Source: Hafnia alvei (lineage in GTDB: Bacteria; Pseudomonadota; Gammaproteobacteria; Enterobacterales; Enterobacteriaceae). Taken from it: 64,000 nucleotides of DNA. The position numbers and the translations under genes were made by a program. The notes under the pieces are model-generated. The model was not told the DNA's origin. It worked only from the letters and a program-made list of their open reading frames with translations, and searched no databases. Location of the stretch: assembly GCF_034424155.1 (NCBI RefSeq), contig NZ_CP139992.1:4480012-4544011 (forward strand), read 5' to 3'. This document shows, piece after piece, positions 44,812 through 54,531 of this stretch. Position 1 is the stretch's first letter, and each line of letters begins with the position of its first letter.

Positions 44812-46479
44812 TTAAAAACGACACCAGTTGTTGTTTTCATTAATTCCGCCATTGGGCGAGGTATAGCCTAAGCACCCCAGAATCGAGTCATACAGCTCAA
44901 CGTGCCGGTGAGTCTGCCCCTGTTTTGCCTGCTTTTGTACCTGCTCAAACATTTTGGCATTGTTGCCTGAAGCCAAAAACTTATCCGATGCCCATACCAT
45001 CAGTGGCACACGGAACTGCTCTGGCGGAGCCATTTCACGCGGAGTGCCGTGGAAATGCTCATTATCGCTGATTGATTCACCGTGATCAGAGGCATAAAAC
45101 ACCAGTGCTTTTTTATCTCGCACCTGATCAATCACGCTTTTAATCATGTTGTCAGTGTACAAAATGCTGTTGTCGTAGGAATTCATCAGCTGTTCTTTGG
45201 TGCAAGAATCGTCTACGCCCATGCACTCCGGTTTAAACTTCGCATAGCTACGCGGATAGCGCTGCGTATACAAATAGTGAGAACCAGACGTATGCAGTAC
45301 GACTAAATGCTTGCCGTTTGGATGCTTCTGTAATGAATTTTGCAGCTCTTCCACTAACAGCATATCGTCGACTGGCTTCCCATCGTTACGATGTTCTGCA
45401 GCAATCAGCTCACGGAATGAGAAGTTATCGGAGTCGGTATTGTTGTAGAACCAAATCTCACTTTGCATCGCAAAAAGCTCAGAACTGAATCCAAGCTGAT
45501 GTAATACAGAGAAAATATTCTGTTCTTTCAGCGTACGCTGAGCGTTGTTTTCCGTTCCGCCCTCACGCACAAACATGCAGCGCAGGGAAAGTTTGGTTGA
45601 TGTATCGCAGGACTCACCGCGGAATGCGGCCAGATTAGGCTCTTTAGCCAGCTGTGGCGTGGTGTCACGCTCATAGCCCAGAATCCCCATATGATCCCAA
45701 CGCGCCGTTTCACCGATGATGAACACGACATAGGTATCATCTATCCCTTCAGGCGCGACGTAAGAAAAATGATCCGCGGGATCAAATAAGTCGGCTTCAT
45801 CCTGTCGTTCATCCAGCGCGGTGTAGCCATATAATCCAAACGCCGCCAGCCAGTTTGATGGCAAGTAAGAGTGAGCTACCACACCACCATAGCTTGGCAT
45901 ATCAACGTTGTTTTTCTGGTCGATCTCTTTCTGGGCGGTACCCATTAAGTTTAATGGAACCCAGACCACCGCAACAATCAGCGCCATCCCAACCAAAGAT
46001 ATGATTCTTTTACCCGGTGTTTTTAGCTGCTCAAGCAACGTGTTACGCGCTGAACCTAACCAGATGATCGCCAAAGGAATAATGCTGGCGGCAACAAACC
46101 ACAAAACAAATTTCCAGCCGACAACTTCGGAAAACAGACCCAAATCACCCGGGGAAAATACGGAAATGATAATGCCGTAGCCAATCACAACGTTAAATGC
46201 CGTCATGTAATAGCTTGCAGCCACGGATATTAGCGTGATGAGCGTAGCCGTAATTTTGAAGAACCAGCGCCCTCCCAGCGAAAACACTCTCAGGATAAAG
46301 AAGGTAAAGAGGAGAACAACCATGACCTCTAAACTTCCCGTTAACCATTTAGAAAAATGGAGCCCCTCTTTGACTTCATCAAAACGGCGTAAAAACACCG
46401 GAATATTAAGAAAAATACCAATATAAATCGCTAACAGCAGCGCCTGCATTGGTTGTGATAGCAATTTTATTTTTTGCAT
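44812..46479 (-). CDS. eptB: Kdo2-lipid A phosphoethanolamine transferase EptB
   Basis: Inner-membrane enzyme that adds phosphoethanolamine to the outer Kdo of lipopolysaccharide. The 555 residues from the ATG at 46479 match E. coli EptB: about five helices to residue 170, then a periplasmic sulfatase-like domain with FIIGETARWDHMGILGYERD, DTSTKLSLRCMFVR (nucleophile Thr in CDTSTK), HTSGSHYLYTQRYPRSYAKF, FYASDHGESI and the end GCLGYTSPNGGINENNNWC. An upstream frame to 46566 is longer but lacks similarity. In E. coli PhoPQ and the MgrR RNA regulate eptB; I did not find either here. Confidence 0.96.
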   Translation of the reverse strand: MQKIKLLSQPMQALLLAIYIGIFLNIPVFLRRFDEVKEGLHFSKWLTGSLEVMVVLLFTFFILRVFSLGGRWFFKITATLITLISVAASYYMTAFNVVIGYGIIISVFSPGDLGLFSEVVGWKFVLWFVAASIIPLAIIWLGSARNTLLEQLKTPGKRIISLVGMALIVAVVWVPLNLMGTAQKEIDQKNNVDMPSYGGVVAHSYLPSNWLAAFGLYGYTALDERQDEADLFDPADHFSYVAPEGIDDTYVVFIIGETARWDHMGILGYERDTTPQLAKEPNLAAFRGESCDTSTKLSLRCMFVREGGTENNAQRTLKEQNIFSVLHQLGFSSELFAMQSEIWFYNNTDSDNFSFRELIAAEHRNDGKPVDDMLLVEELQNSLQKHPNGKHLVVLHTSGSHYLYTQRYPRSYAKFKPECMGVDDSCTKEQLMNSYDNSILYTDNMIKSVIDQVRDKKALVFYASDHGESISDNEHFHGTPREMAPPEQFRVPLMVWASDKFLASGNNAKMFEQVQKQAKQGQTHRHVELYDSILGCLGYTSPNGGINENNNWCRF

Positions 46480-46674
46480 TACTTTCTGAAACCTTGTTGC
46501 TAACCCTAGAAAACATGAGACACACCGCATTCTAAATCGTTCAGATGCGGGAACGGAATTTACCAAGAAAGTTCTTAATCGGCGAGAGACTATTCAGCAG
46601 AAAAATGTCAGCACCAGCCCAGCGGCCTATGGTGACGGACTTAGAGAAGGGATGACATGGGGATCGTCTGAGAA

Positions 46675-46697
46675 GATGCCCCATGGCATGGGGCATC
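46675..46697 (-). terminator. Perfect hairpin after proC
   Basis: GATGCCCCAT and ATGGGGCATC pair around GGC. It lies 26 bases after the proC stop; the minus-strand tail TTCTC is a weak T run. Confidence 0.7.
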
Positions 46698-46722
46698 AAA
46701 TAGAAGGGAAAGCAGGTAAAAA

Positions 46723-47532
46723 TTAACGACGGCTCATCTCTTCTGATTTCGCCATACAGCTTTGCATCGCGTCCATCACGGCCGCACGCAGACCCTTTTG
46801 CTCTAACACTTTCACGGCTTCAATCGTGGTTCCCCCAGGAGAACACACCATATCTTTGAGCTCACCGGGGTGTTTACCGGTTTCCAGCACCATTTTGGCT
46901 GAGCCCATCACCGCCTGCGCGGCAAACTGATAGGCCTGAGCACGAGGCATTCCACCCAGCACAGCGGCATCAGCCATCGCCTCAATAAACATAAACACAT
47001 AGGCAGGCGCTGAGCCACTCACGCCCACCACGGAATGGATTAGATATTCAGGAACAATAGCAGCCTTACCAAAGCTGCTAAAAATTTCTACAATCAGCGC
47101 GCTTTCATCTTCGCTCATTTGCTTATTCGGCGTAATGGACGACATTCCCGCATTCACCAACGCCGGCGTATTCGGCATCACGCGCACCACTTTTTGCCCA
47201 TCTTTCAGCGCAAATTCAAGCGTTTCTAGCGTGACACCGGCCGCAATGGAAACCACAATCGCGTTTGGCTTGAGCGATTCTCTGATTTCACCCAAAACAT
47301 TCGCCATCATATTCGGCTTAACACCAACGATCAGAATATCAGCCCGCTTAGCGACTTCATCTGCGCTGCTGGCACCTTGGCTACCAAACTCTTGGCTAAT
47401 CGCCTCAACGCTTTGCGCACTACGGTTATACACCGTGATATTTTCCGGTGAGACCAGTTTACTCGCAACCAGACCACCTAAAATCGCCTTGCCCATATTG
47501 CCACAGCCAATAAAACCGATTTTCTTATCCAC
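46723..47532 (-). CDS. proC: Pyrroline-5-carboxylate reductase
   Basis: Last step of proline synthesis: NADPH-dependent reduction of pyrroline-5-carboxylate. The N-terminal dinucleotide motif is KIGFIGCGNMGKAILGGL, followed by RVMPNTPALVNAGMSS and the family signature region near GVSGSAPAYVFMFIEAMADA, MVLETGKHPGELKDMVCSPG. I chose the GTG at 47532 because GGGGA lies 8 bases upstream and the protein then begins VDKKIGFIGCG and has 269 residues, the E. coli length. A frame to 47595 adds 21 residues before the nucleotide motif that other ProC proteins lack. Confidence 0.95.
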   Translation of the reverse strand: MDKKIGFIGCGNMGKAILGGLVASKLVSPENITVYNRSAQSVEAISQEFGSQGASSADEVAKRADILIVGVKPNMMANVLGEIRESLKPNAIVVSIAAGVTLETLEFALKDGQKVVRVMPNTPALVNAGMSSITPNKQMSEDESALIVEIFSSFGKAAIVPEYLIHSVVGVSGSAPAYVFMFIEAMADAAVLGGMPRAQAYQFAAQAVMGSAKMVLETGKHPGELKDMVCSPGGTTIEAVKVLEQKGLRAAVMDAMQSCMAKSEEMSRR

Positions 47533-47661
47533 GATGTTATTCCCCACAGTGCAGTCCTCCACGATAACGCCCGTTGTATCGAACATAATTGACATCTTCA
47601 GATGCGATTTCTTAGGCTACCACCAAAACCGTGAGAAAGGCACAACCTCTGTCCTGAATCT

Positions 47662-47705
47662 AAAAAAACAAAAAGGCCTTTCCCATTGATTGGGAAAGGC
47701 CTTTT
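47662..47705 (-). terminator. Strong terminator of the DUF1471 gene
   Basis: GGCCTTTCCCA pairs perfectly with TGGGAAAGGCC around a 5-base loop. T tracts flank it on both strands, the longer one on the minus strand (TTTTTGTTTTTTT), matching the minus-strand gene that ends at 47756. Confidence 0.92.
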
Positions 47706-47755
47706 CTGTACCGCTTCTGAACTACAGATACTGCACTAAGTATGACGAGTATCGA

Positions 47756-48013
47756 TTATTTATACAGTTCAGCAGTAGCATGCATTTTGTTATTTCCAGA
47801 GGTGGAAATAATGCGATAAGAAGATGCGCCAGCCTGTTCAGCTTTAGCCGCTACGCGAGCTTCCAACCCATCAAGGTTAGTTGCGCCACTGACGGATACA
47901 ACGCCCATTTTCTGCATGTCAGACGTTGGCTGAGAAGAGAGGTCTGCGGCAGTAGCAGCAAATGCGGTTGCAGAGAGTGCGAAAACTACAGCTAAATTTT
48001 TGATGATTTTCAT
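47756..48013 (-). CDS. YhcN/BhsA-type DUF1471 periplasmic protein
   Basis: An 85-residue exported protein: signal peptide of about 22 residues (MKIIKNLAVVFALSATAFAA) and one DUF1471 (YdgH/BhsA/McbA) domain with the pattern MQKMGVVSVSGATNLDGLEA, then AAKAEQAGASSYRIIS and HATAELYK at the end. This small family responds to acid, copper or peroxide stress and affects biofilm formation, with no known enzyme activity. AGGT lies about 7 bases before the ATG. Single gene with its own terminator. Confidence 0.92.
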   Translation of the reverse strand: MKIIKNLAVVFALSATAFAATAADLSSQPTSDMQKMGVVSVSGATNLDGLEARVAAKAEQAGASSYRIISTSGNNKMHATAELYK

Positions 48014-48333
48014 AACGTTTACCTTTCTTTAAATTTTGTCGTTTTGAAAGGCGCCCGCCTTCCGATGACTAAAGAATAGATCGGTTAACGAAGAGTTAAA
48101 ATCGGATAGTTTTGAGCCTCTTGTTCAATTTTTTTGAATGCAATTTAAGCAACTTTACGTATGAATTTTAATCCGATGAGAGAGAGGCAAACGTAATATG
48201 CGATTTTTCAGATAAAAGGCTTTTAAAACAAATAGTAATCTTATTTTCAAGCTGGCCGACAAAAAAACACATATCCGACATTTCATTACAGACGGTATTT
48301 GTCAGGAAATATTCGTCAGCGCCATGCAAAACA
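48014..48333. other. Gap upstream of the DUF1471 gene
   Basis: About 320 bases between the idi stop and the DUF1471 gene, AT-rich. It must hold the DUF1471 promoter and the idi 3' end. I see no further gene. Confidence 0.4.
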
Positions 48334-48843
48334 TCAGTCGAGATGTGCGATCACTTTCGGCAGACACAGCCTAAACCATGGCGTAAAACGTTCGGGCTCG
48401 AGCTGCATTTGCTCTAAGATTTCATCCACGGGATGATAAGCAAAAGCATCGGCCTCTTCTGCGTTAAGCTGTGGAACCACGTTGCTATGACCAATAAAAA
48501 CATGTGCCAGCTCGTGTTCAGTTAGTCCCCCCCCAACGTCAAGGCAGTAACTCAGCTCAAAAGATTCATGCAGCGCGCAAGCCATTCCCATTTCTTGATA
48601 GAGCCGACGCATCGCCGCTTCTTGAGTATCTTCACCAGGGAGTGGATGGCCGCAGCAGGTATTACTCCACTGGCCACCGGCATGATATTTCCCCGCTGCT
48701 CGGCGCTGGATCAATAGCTCGTTATGATCGTTAAAAACGTACACAGAGATAGCGCGATGCAAAAGCCCCTGCTGATGAACCGCGAGCTTTTCCATTCTGC
48801 CAATCGGCATATCGTTTTCATCAACCAGAATCACTTCAATCAT
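48334..48843 (-). CDS. idi: Isopentenyl-diphosphate delta-isomerase, type I
   Basis: Interconverts isopentenyl and dimethylallyl diphosphate for isoprenoid synthesis. The 169 residues from the ATG at 48843 (E. coli 182) include the catalytic Cys in WSNTCCGHPLPGE, the Nudix-like helix EAAMRRLYQEMGM and the metal and acid site EHELAHVF. GAGGGG stands 6 bases before this ATG; longer frames to 48903 have no support. It is divergent from the ACT-domain gene. Confidence 0.95.
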   Translation of the reverse strand: MIEVILVDENDMPIGRMEKLAVHQQGLLHRAISVYVFNDHNELLIQRRAAGKYHAGGQWSNTCCGHPLPGEDTQEAAMRRLYQEMGMACALHESFELSYCLDVGGGLTEHELAHVFIGHSNVVPQLNAEEADAFAYHPVDEILEQMQLEPERFTPWFRLCLPKVIAHLD

Positions 48844-48972
48844 GGCCTTCCCCTCTCTCATCGTGTTACAACGGACCTCTATTAGCATACCTAATTGCTG
48901 CAAACTTTTTTTAATTTAACGCCACATCGTTCGCCCGCTAATCTAGCGCCAAAATATTATGGAGATACGCAT

Positions 48973-49386
48973 ATGAGCGGCATTAAAGATATTACTCAAC
49001 TTCTGGCTTCGATGGAGCCGACACTTAACACTCAAGCTTTCGTTTTTTGTACCAGCCAATCACTCACGCTGGAACAAGCCGCCGCGCTAAACCCGCAGGG
49101 GCTCTTTTGGGAAACCGAAGGGATTACGCTGATTTTAACTCGTGAAGATGCCCAAGCGGCTGGCTTTGATGCCAGTTCAGATTTCCGTCAAATCACGCTC
49201 ACGGTTCACTCTAGCCTTGAGGCTGTTGGACTAACCGCAGCGATTGCCGCCGAGCTCGCTCAGGCGGGTATCAGCGCCAACGTTGTGGCTGCTTATTATC
49301 ACGATCACATTTTTGTTCCTGCCGCCGATGCCCAGCGCGCCCTAGCCGTTTTAACCCAGTTACAGCAGCGCAGTGCACTGGCTTAA
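48973..49386 (+). CDS. ACT-domain protein of unknown function (DUF2241-like)
   Basis: A 137-residue protein of two tandem ACT-like folds. The first contains LASMEPTLNTQAFVFCTSQS and the second TLTVHSSLEAVGLTAAIAAE, ending with ISANVVAAYYHDHIFVPA, the pattern of the small stand-alone ACT_7/DUF2241 family. ACT domains bind amino acids, but the ligand here is unknown. GGAG 8 bases before the ATG at 48973 supports this start over 48895. Ends near a hairpin shared with the converging adiC. Confidence 0.85.
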   Translation: MSGIKDITQLLASMEPTLNTQAFVFCTSQSLTLEQAAALNPQGLFWETEGITLILTREDAQAAGFDASSDFRQITLTVHSSLEAVGLTAAIAAELAQAGISANVVAAYYHDHIFVPAADAQRALAVLTQLQQRSALA

Positions 49387-49401
49387 ATAGGCCAATAAAA
49401 A

Positions 49402-49428
49402 ACCCGCAGAGGCGAAACCGCTGCGGGT
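49402..49428. terminator. Hairpin between the ACT gene and adiC
   Basis: ACCCGCAG pairs with CTGCGGGT around an 11-base loop; A runs on the left give a T tail on the minus strand, so it best serves adiC. Confidence 0.8.
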
Positions 49429-49454
49429 GAATATCACGCGATAAAATTTTAAGC

Positions 49455-50816
49455 TCAGTTTTTTACCGATGCCTTTAACGAACCATCAGGATTCGTATTA
49501 TCCAGCGGATATGGATTTTTATGTTGGCGGTTATAGTTCAAGGCATAAAGCGCCGTGATCACCATTAACACCACGAACGACCACATCACTTCCTGCGCAC
49601 CGGAACCAACAACGGCCCAGATACAGTAGACAAACGCGATGCTGACAATCGCCAAATAAACAGGGCGAGCTTTACCGAAGTGACCGTGGCCTAGCAGCAG
49701 CAACGCCGCACAGGTATAAAGGTAAGGTACCAGCGTAAAGATCACACTCACCGACGAAACCAGACCAAACTCTTTCGCCGCATTAGGCGAAATGCTGCCG
49801 AACTGACAAATTGTCATTAATACGCCAACGATCAGCAAACCCGCAACCGGCGTACCCGCCTTGTTAACTTTGGCGAAAATGGGTGGGAACAAGCCATCAT
49901 CGGCCGCGGCCTTCGCCGTTTGACCAGCCAACAACGTCCAACCACCTAACGAGCCCAAACAGCCTGCAGCCGCGCAGAATGAAACCACTGCACCAGCCGT
50001 ATTGCCTAACGCCATACGCGCCGCATCCCCGAAAGGTGAAGCAGAAACACGCAGCGCCGCATTCGGGATCATCCCCATAATGGCGGTGGTGGATAATACG
50101 TAGCACACGGCGGCAATCAGCACCCCGCCAATGGTTGCAATCGGAACGTTACGCTTAGGATTTTTAACCACGCCAGCCGCCACCGAGGCACTTTCCACCC
50201 CGATAAATGACCAGAGCGTTACGCTCAAGGTGCTTTGGATAGCGCCAAATGTACCCTGACCGCTTACGTTCCACGCAGCCATGTAGGTTTCGCTGTGGAA
50301 CCAAAACCAGCCGAATACTGCAATCCCTACGATAGGTATCAACGCCAATACCGTCGCCACCGCCTGAACACGGGTGATCATCTGTGGCCCAACAATATTG
50401 AGCAATACAAAAATCCACAGCACAACCACACAGGTAATGGTCAACACCATTGGATCTTTCAAAATAGGGAAGAAATAGCTGAGGTAGCCAACACCAATCA
50501 CCACCATCGCGATATTCCCCACCCAGCAGGCTAACCAATACAGCACGTTGGTTTGGTAACCGAGGAATGGGCCAAAAGAACGACGGGCATAAGCATAAGA
50601 ACCACCGGGACTGGGATCTAAAGACGACATCTTGGCATACACCATTGAAAGCGCTAATGCGCCAATGATAGTCACCAACCATCCGTAGATTGCAATTCCG
50701 CCGGTAGACGCTAAGTTTGCCGGTAATAAAAATACGCCGGAGCCCATAATATTCCCTGATACCATTAAGGTAACGGGAATGAGGCCAACTTTATGAGATT
50801 CAGAATCCGAAGACAT
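49455..50816 (-). CDS. adiC: Arginine:agmatine antiporter AdiC
   Basis: Inner-membrane APC-family exchanger that imports arginine and exports agmatine. The 453 residues are nearly the same as E. coli AdiC as I recall it: [20 protein letters not shown] at the start, including the substrate-backbone loop [23 protein letters not shown], and [20 protein letters not shown] with Trp and Glu residues of the transport cycle. About twelve helices. Lies downstream of adiY and adiA in the same direction, as in E. coli. Confidence 0.97.
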   Translation of the reverse strand: MSSDSESHKVGLIPVTLMVSGNIMGSGVFLLPANLASTGGIAIYGWLVTIIGALALSMVYAKMSSLDPSPGGSYAYARRSFGPFLGYQTNVLYWLACWVGNIAMVVIGVGYLSYFFPILKDPMVLTITCVVVLWIFVLLNIVGPQMITRVQAVATVLALIPIVGIAVFGWFWFHSETYMAAWNVSGQGTFGAIQSTLSVTLWSFIGVESASVAAGVVKNPKRNVPIATIGGVLIAAVCYVLSTTAIMGMIPNAALRVSASPFGDAARMALGNTAGAVVSFCAAAGCLGSLGGWTLLAGQTAKAAADDGLFPPIFAKVNKAGTPVAGLLIVGVLMTICQFGSISPNAAKEFGLVSSVSVIFTLVPYLYTCAALLLLGHGHFGKARPVYLAIVSIAFVYCIWAVVGSGAQEVMWSFVVLMVITALYALNYNRQHKNPYPLDNTNPDGSLKASVKN

Positions 50817-51171
50817 AATCTAACCTTAAGTTAAATAGAATTTTTGGTAGAAATTATATTACTCTCAGAGTTAAATCATGGCAGTAGCAAACGGCTAACA
50901 TCGCCATTTCCGGCATGTTTTTAGCCAATGACAATCCAGCTAAAATAATATTTATAAAGATAAATAATTAAAAGATTACATAACTTTTCAAACATTATAA
51001 ATATATACTCAACCATCCCAATATAAATATATTCCTATATATTACCCAAGACGGTTCAAGTTGGATTTCGGCAGCAGTTCGATATTAATCAAGTAAACGA
51101 TTTAGTAATTACTCTCAGCCAATAAAAAAGTAAACTCAGGCATTAAAAATATATTCAGTTATAGTGAGAAT
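50817..51171. other. adiC upstream gap
   Basis: 355 bases, very AT-rich, between adiY and adiC, so adiC probably has its own promoter. It includes a partial dispersed repeat near 51049-51080. Confidence 0.45.
51049..51080. repeat. Dispersed repeat, diverged copy
   Basis: ATTACCCAAGACGGTTCAAG, then TTGGATTTCGGCAGCAG, resembles the left arm of the palindrome at 54589-54662. Confidence 0.4.
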
Positions 51172-51933
51172 CTATGCAATCATTTTATCTCTATGCTGGT
51201 GCACGTAGTTTAGCGGCGTCGTCCCGTAATATTCTTTGAATACGGAGATAAAGTAGGACGTGCTGCTATAGCCGCACAGAGAAGAAACCTGTGAAATATT
51301 TTTATTAAAAACAATCAGTTGCTCTACAGCATAGCGCATTCTACAGTCAGTGATAATTTTACTGTAGGTGGTGTCTTCGTTTTTTAGCTTCTTTTTCAAT
51401 GAGCTAGGGCTTAAGCATAGGCAGCTGGCAACGGACGTCAGGCTCCACTCTTTGTGCATATTGCTTTGAATAATGCTGTAAACATTCGCGCTAAGATTGC
51501 TTCTAATTTCACGAATAAGAAATGGTATTAGATTGTTATTATTTAAGAAAATAGATAAAACGGTGAACGAAAGACAACGGCTACGTTCGCGATCAACCTC
51601 ACAGCCTTGCGCATCTTGCGATAGGCGTACCGCCTCTTGGAAAATATGTGGTGTCTGACAGCGTTCAATCATATAGCACGGTGTGGAACGCAGATTAGGA
51701 GACAGAGCGCTGATATCTTTTTTTAAGAAATGGATATAGTCCTTAATAACATCTTTATTCAAATATAATACTGCTGAGTCATCCAGTTCTGAAAAATCTA
51801 TTACGTTATTTTTACATGAAATTAGCATCATGTGATTAGCTTTGAATGTAACTTCATTCTCAGAGTTAAAATTAACAGTGACATCTTTGCGTGTTAAAAC
51901 GACAACGCAACCTTCGTTGTTACTGAGTTTCAT
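51172..51933 (-). CDS. adiY: AraC-family regulator AdiY
   Basis: Activator of the arginine decarboxylase gene. The 253 residues from the ATG at 51933 (AGGA 9 bases upstream) match E. coli AdiY at both ends: CVVVLTRKDV and LKANHMMLISCKNNVIDFS-type N-terminal core, and a C-terminal AraC DNA-binding domain with two helix-turn-helices (WSLTSVASCLCLSPSSLKKK and NISQVSSLCGYSSTSYFISV, ending FKEYYGTTPLNY). A frame from 52035 adds 34 hydrophobic residues not found in AdiY. It sits between adiA and adiC. Confidence 0.9.
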   Translation of the reverse strand: MKLSNNEGCVVVLTRKDVTVNFNSENEVTFKANHMMLISCKNNVIDFSELDDSAVLYLNKDVIKDYIHFLKKDISALSPNLRSTPCYMIERCQTPHIFQEAVRLSQDAQGCEVDRERSRCLSFTVLSIFLNNNNLIPFLIREIRSNLSANVYSIIQSNMHKEWSLTSVASCLCLSPSSLKKKLKNEDTTYSKIITDCRMRYAVEQLIVFNKNISQVSSLCGYSSTSYFISVFKEYYGTTPLNYVHQHRDKMIA

Positions 51934-52166
51934 ATTAAGACATCCTACAGACGTAAAAGAATAAAATGCCGTTATTAACTTAGACTTATCGACTAAAGTA
52001 ATAAGGCATAAAAGAAAAAGTAATACATATGACAATTCTACGACCAGACACTAAAATACAGAGCTTTTCTAATTATTCAATATCGCGGGGATAAATACTG
52101 CCGTATCATTTTTTTTACGCAGAGTAATTGTACAATTACAGAATAAAAAATAAACATACAGGTATG

Positions 52167-52190
52167 AAAAAGCGCGGGATATACCCGCGC
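52167..52190 (-). terminator. Terminator of adiA
   Basis: GCGCGGG and CCCGCGC pair around a small loop and are followed on the minus strand by TTTTT. It is about 70 bases after the adiA stop. Confidence 0.88.
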
Positions 52191-52257
52191 AAATACTACA
52201 AGAGAAACTGCTTTATCTTTTTTTGCTGTGGTGTCTTTGCTTCATCACCAACGAAGG

Positions 52258-54531
52258 TTATTCCGTGCGAACACACATCACGTGATAAACACCGTTGATA
52301 ATTTCAGTCCCTTCGGTTTCATGTTCAAAACCGGGGAATTCGTGGTCCCAAGCCTGTAGAGCGCGCAGATAACCGATCTGTGGACTCTCTTCGCCGCCGA
52401 AGCTTTCACCGGATAATAACATTGGGATTCCTGGTGGGTAAGGGATGATGGAGTTGGCTGCAACACGGTTGACCAGACCGTCAATCGCAACCATCTCCAC
52501 CTTATTCGCCACAATGGCCTGATAGGCTGCACGCGGTGTCATCACCGCTTCTGGCAGACCAGAATAAGCCGTATTCAGTTTAGCACCTGGGTTATTTTTA
52601 CGCAGATAGGCAAACATTTTGTCGCCCAAATCACGCAAGCCTAACTTGCCGTAGATTTCTGGCTGCTGCGCAACCAGATCGGGCAATACCGAAGATAGCG
52701 GGGTATTAGCATCATAATGGCGTTTAAACGAAAGCAGCGTGTTGATAAGCGTGCCCCATTTGCCTTTGGTAACGCCCATTGAGAACAGGAACATCACTTG
52801 GAAATCGGTAGTGCGCGTCGGCACAATGCCATGACGGCTCAGCCATGCGGTGACCAACGCCGCTGGCACGCCCTTCTCTTGCAACTCGCCGTCATCACCC
52901 ATACCTGGAGCCAAAATACTGACCTTGATAGGGTCCAGCATGCTCCAGTTTTCAGGCAGATCTTTAAAGCCGTGCCAGTTATCTTCAGGATTCATCACCC
53001 AGCAGCTTTGTTCGGTTGCTAGAAGCTTAGCTGGCGCATCTTCAAACGCCATCTGCTTACCGGTTGCCGGATCGGTGACAATTTCTTGGTTCCACGGTTT
53101 GAAGAACCAATCACCATCCTGAGTAAACTCTTTATACAAACGCGCCATCGCCTGACGGAAGTCTACCGCCTCGTTGATCACTTCCTGCGTCAGAGAAAGA
53201 CCGCTGTTGCCGTCCATCATCGATACAGCCACATCGTTAGAAGCGCAGATCGCATACAACGGCGAAGTGGTAGCGTGCATCATGTACGCCTGATTAAAGC
53301 GAGAAAAATCAACGGCACCGCGGCCGTCGCGCACATGAATATAAGATGCCTGAGATAACGCATTGAGCAGTTTGTGCGTTGAGTGGGTCGCAAACAGCGT
53401 TGGACCTTCATGATCGCCAGGTTCCCCACGCATAGCGTAGTGATCGCTATACATTGGGTTAAAACGTGCATAACCATACCAAGCTTCATCAAAATGAATT
53501 CGGTCAGTGGTTTTTTCTAATAAATCCTGCGCATTTTTGGCGTTGTAGCACACACCATCATAAGTACAGTTGGTCACCACGCTATAAGAAGGGCGCTGGC
53601 CCTGCTTGCTTTTACTCAGTGGGCTGTTAGCGATTTTTTCTTTAATCACTTCCGGCTGCATCTGCTGCGGATAAATTGGCCCGATAATCCCATAGCGGTT
53701 ACGGCTAGGCAGCATGTAAACCGGTTTCGCACCGGTTAATATCAGCCCCTGCTCAATGGATTTATGACAGTTGCGGTCAATAACCACCACGTCATCTTCG
53801 GTCATACACGCCTGCATAATGGTGCGGTTCGAACCCGAAGTGCCCACCACCACAGAATACGAGTGATCTGCACCGAACACACGCGCCGCATTCTTTTCGC
53901 TTTCACCGAATGCGCCAGTGTGGTCGAGCAAAGAACCTAGCGAGGTGCGCTCAATCCCCATATCGGTGCGGAACAAGTTTTCACCGTAATAGTCGTGGTA
54001 AAAACGACCGGCTGGCGTTTTAGTAAAACCAACGCCGCCCTGATGGCCCGGCGCCGCCCATGAATATTCATGAACGTCGCTATATTTCATCAGCGCGGTC
54101 ATCAATGGTGGCAGCAGTTGCTGATGATAACGGTTCATGGCAGCAACGGCGCGGCCGGCAATAAAATCAGCCGTGTCTTCAAGGATCCAAGCAAATTCAT
54201 CGATTTGCTCCATCATCTCGCGGCTAAGTTCCTGAGTGGCTTTCTCTCTGTCACTCAACAAAAAGACCGGAACATTTTCCTGCCGCTCATGCAGTTTATT
54301 AAGCAGTTGCTGAGCCAGCACGTGCTCGGCGGAGTCATCCATTCCACGGCTAAACATCAGACAATCTATCGCTTCATTGGCAGACAAAATGGCAAAACCA
54401 TCGTCAAATGAGGCGGCTTTGATCACCTCAACATTTTGACGATTCAGCTCATCAGCCAAACGTTCAACGGCAGCACCCACATAGGTGTCTTGATGGAGAA
54501 ATTCACTTTCAACAATTAATACTTTCATCAT
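52258..54531 (-). CDS. adiA: Acid-inducible arginine decarboxylase AdiA
   Basis: PLP-dependent decarboxylase that converts arginine to agmatine, consuming a cytoplasmic proton, the core of acid resistance system 3. The 757 residues follow E. coli AdiA closely: an N-terminal response-regulator-like wing domain (1-130), HEYSWAAPGHQGGVGFTKTP (155-174), HFDEAWYGYARFNP (347-359), and the PLP lysine in ATHSTHKLLNALSQ (Lys387). The C-terminal region ends GTEIINGVYHVMCV. A second ATG is directly after the first, so the start may be one codon later. Followed by a terminator, so adiY may need its own promoter. Confidence 0.97.
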   Translation of the reverse strand: MMKVLIVESEFLHQDTYVGAAVERLADELNRQNVEVIKAASFDDGFAILSANEAIDCLMFSRGMDDSAEHVLAQQLLNKLHERQENVPVFLLSDREKATQELSREMMEQIDEFAWILEDTADFIAGRAVAAMNRYHQQLLPPLMTALMKYSDVHEYSWAAPGHQGGVGFTKTPAGRFYHDYYGENLFRTDMGIERTSLGSLLDHTGAFGESEKNAARVFGADHSYSVVVGTSGSNRTIMQACMTEDDVVVIDRNCHKSIEQGLILTGAKPVYMLPSRNRYGIIGPIYPQQMQPEVIKEKIANSPLSKSKQGQRPSYSVVTNCTYDGVCYNAKNAQDLLEKTTDRIHFDEAWYGYARFNPMYSDHYAMRGEPGDHEGPTLFATHSTHKLLNALSQASYIHVRDGRGAVDFSRFNQAYMMHATTSPLYAICASNDVAVSMMDGNSGLSLTQEVINEAVDFRQAMARLYKEFTQDGDWFFKPWNQEIVTDPATGKQMAFEDAPAKLLATEQSCWVMNPEDNWHGFKDLPENWSMLDPIKVSILAPGMGDDGELQEKGVPAALVTAWLSRHGIVPTRTTDFQVMFLFSMGVTKGKWGTLINTLLSFKRHYDANTPLSSVLPDLVAQQPEIYGKLGLRDLGDKMFAYLRKNNPGAKLNTAYSGLPEAVMTPRAAYQAIVANKVEMVAIDGLVNRVAANSIIPYPPGIPMLLSGESFGGEESPQIGYLRALQAWDHEFPGFEHETEGTEIINGVYHVMCVRTE

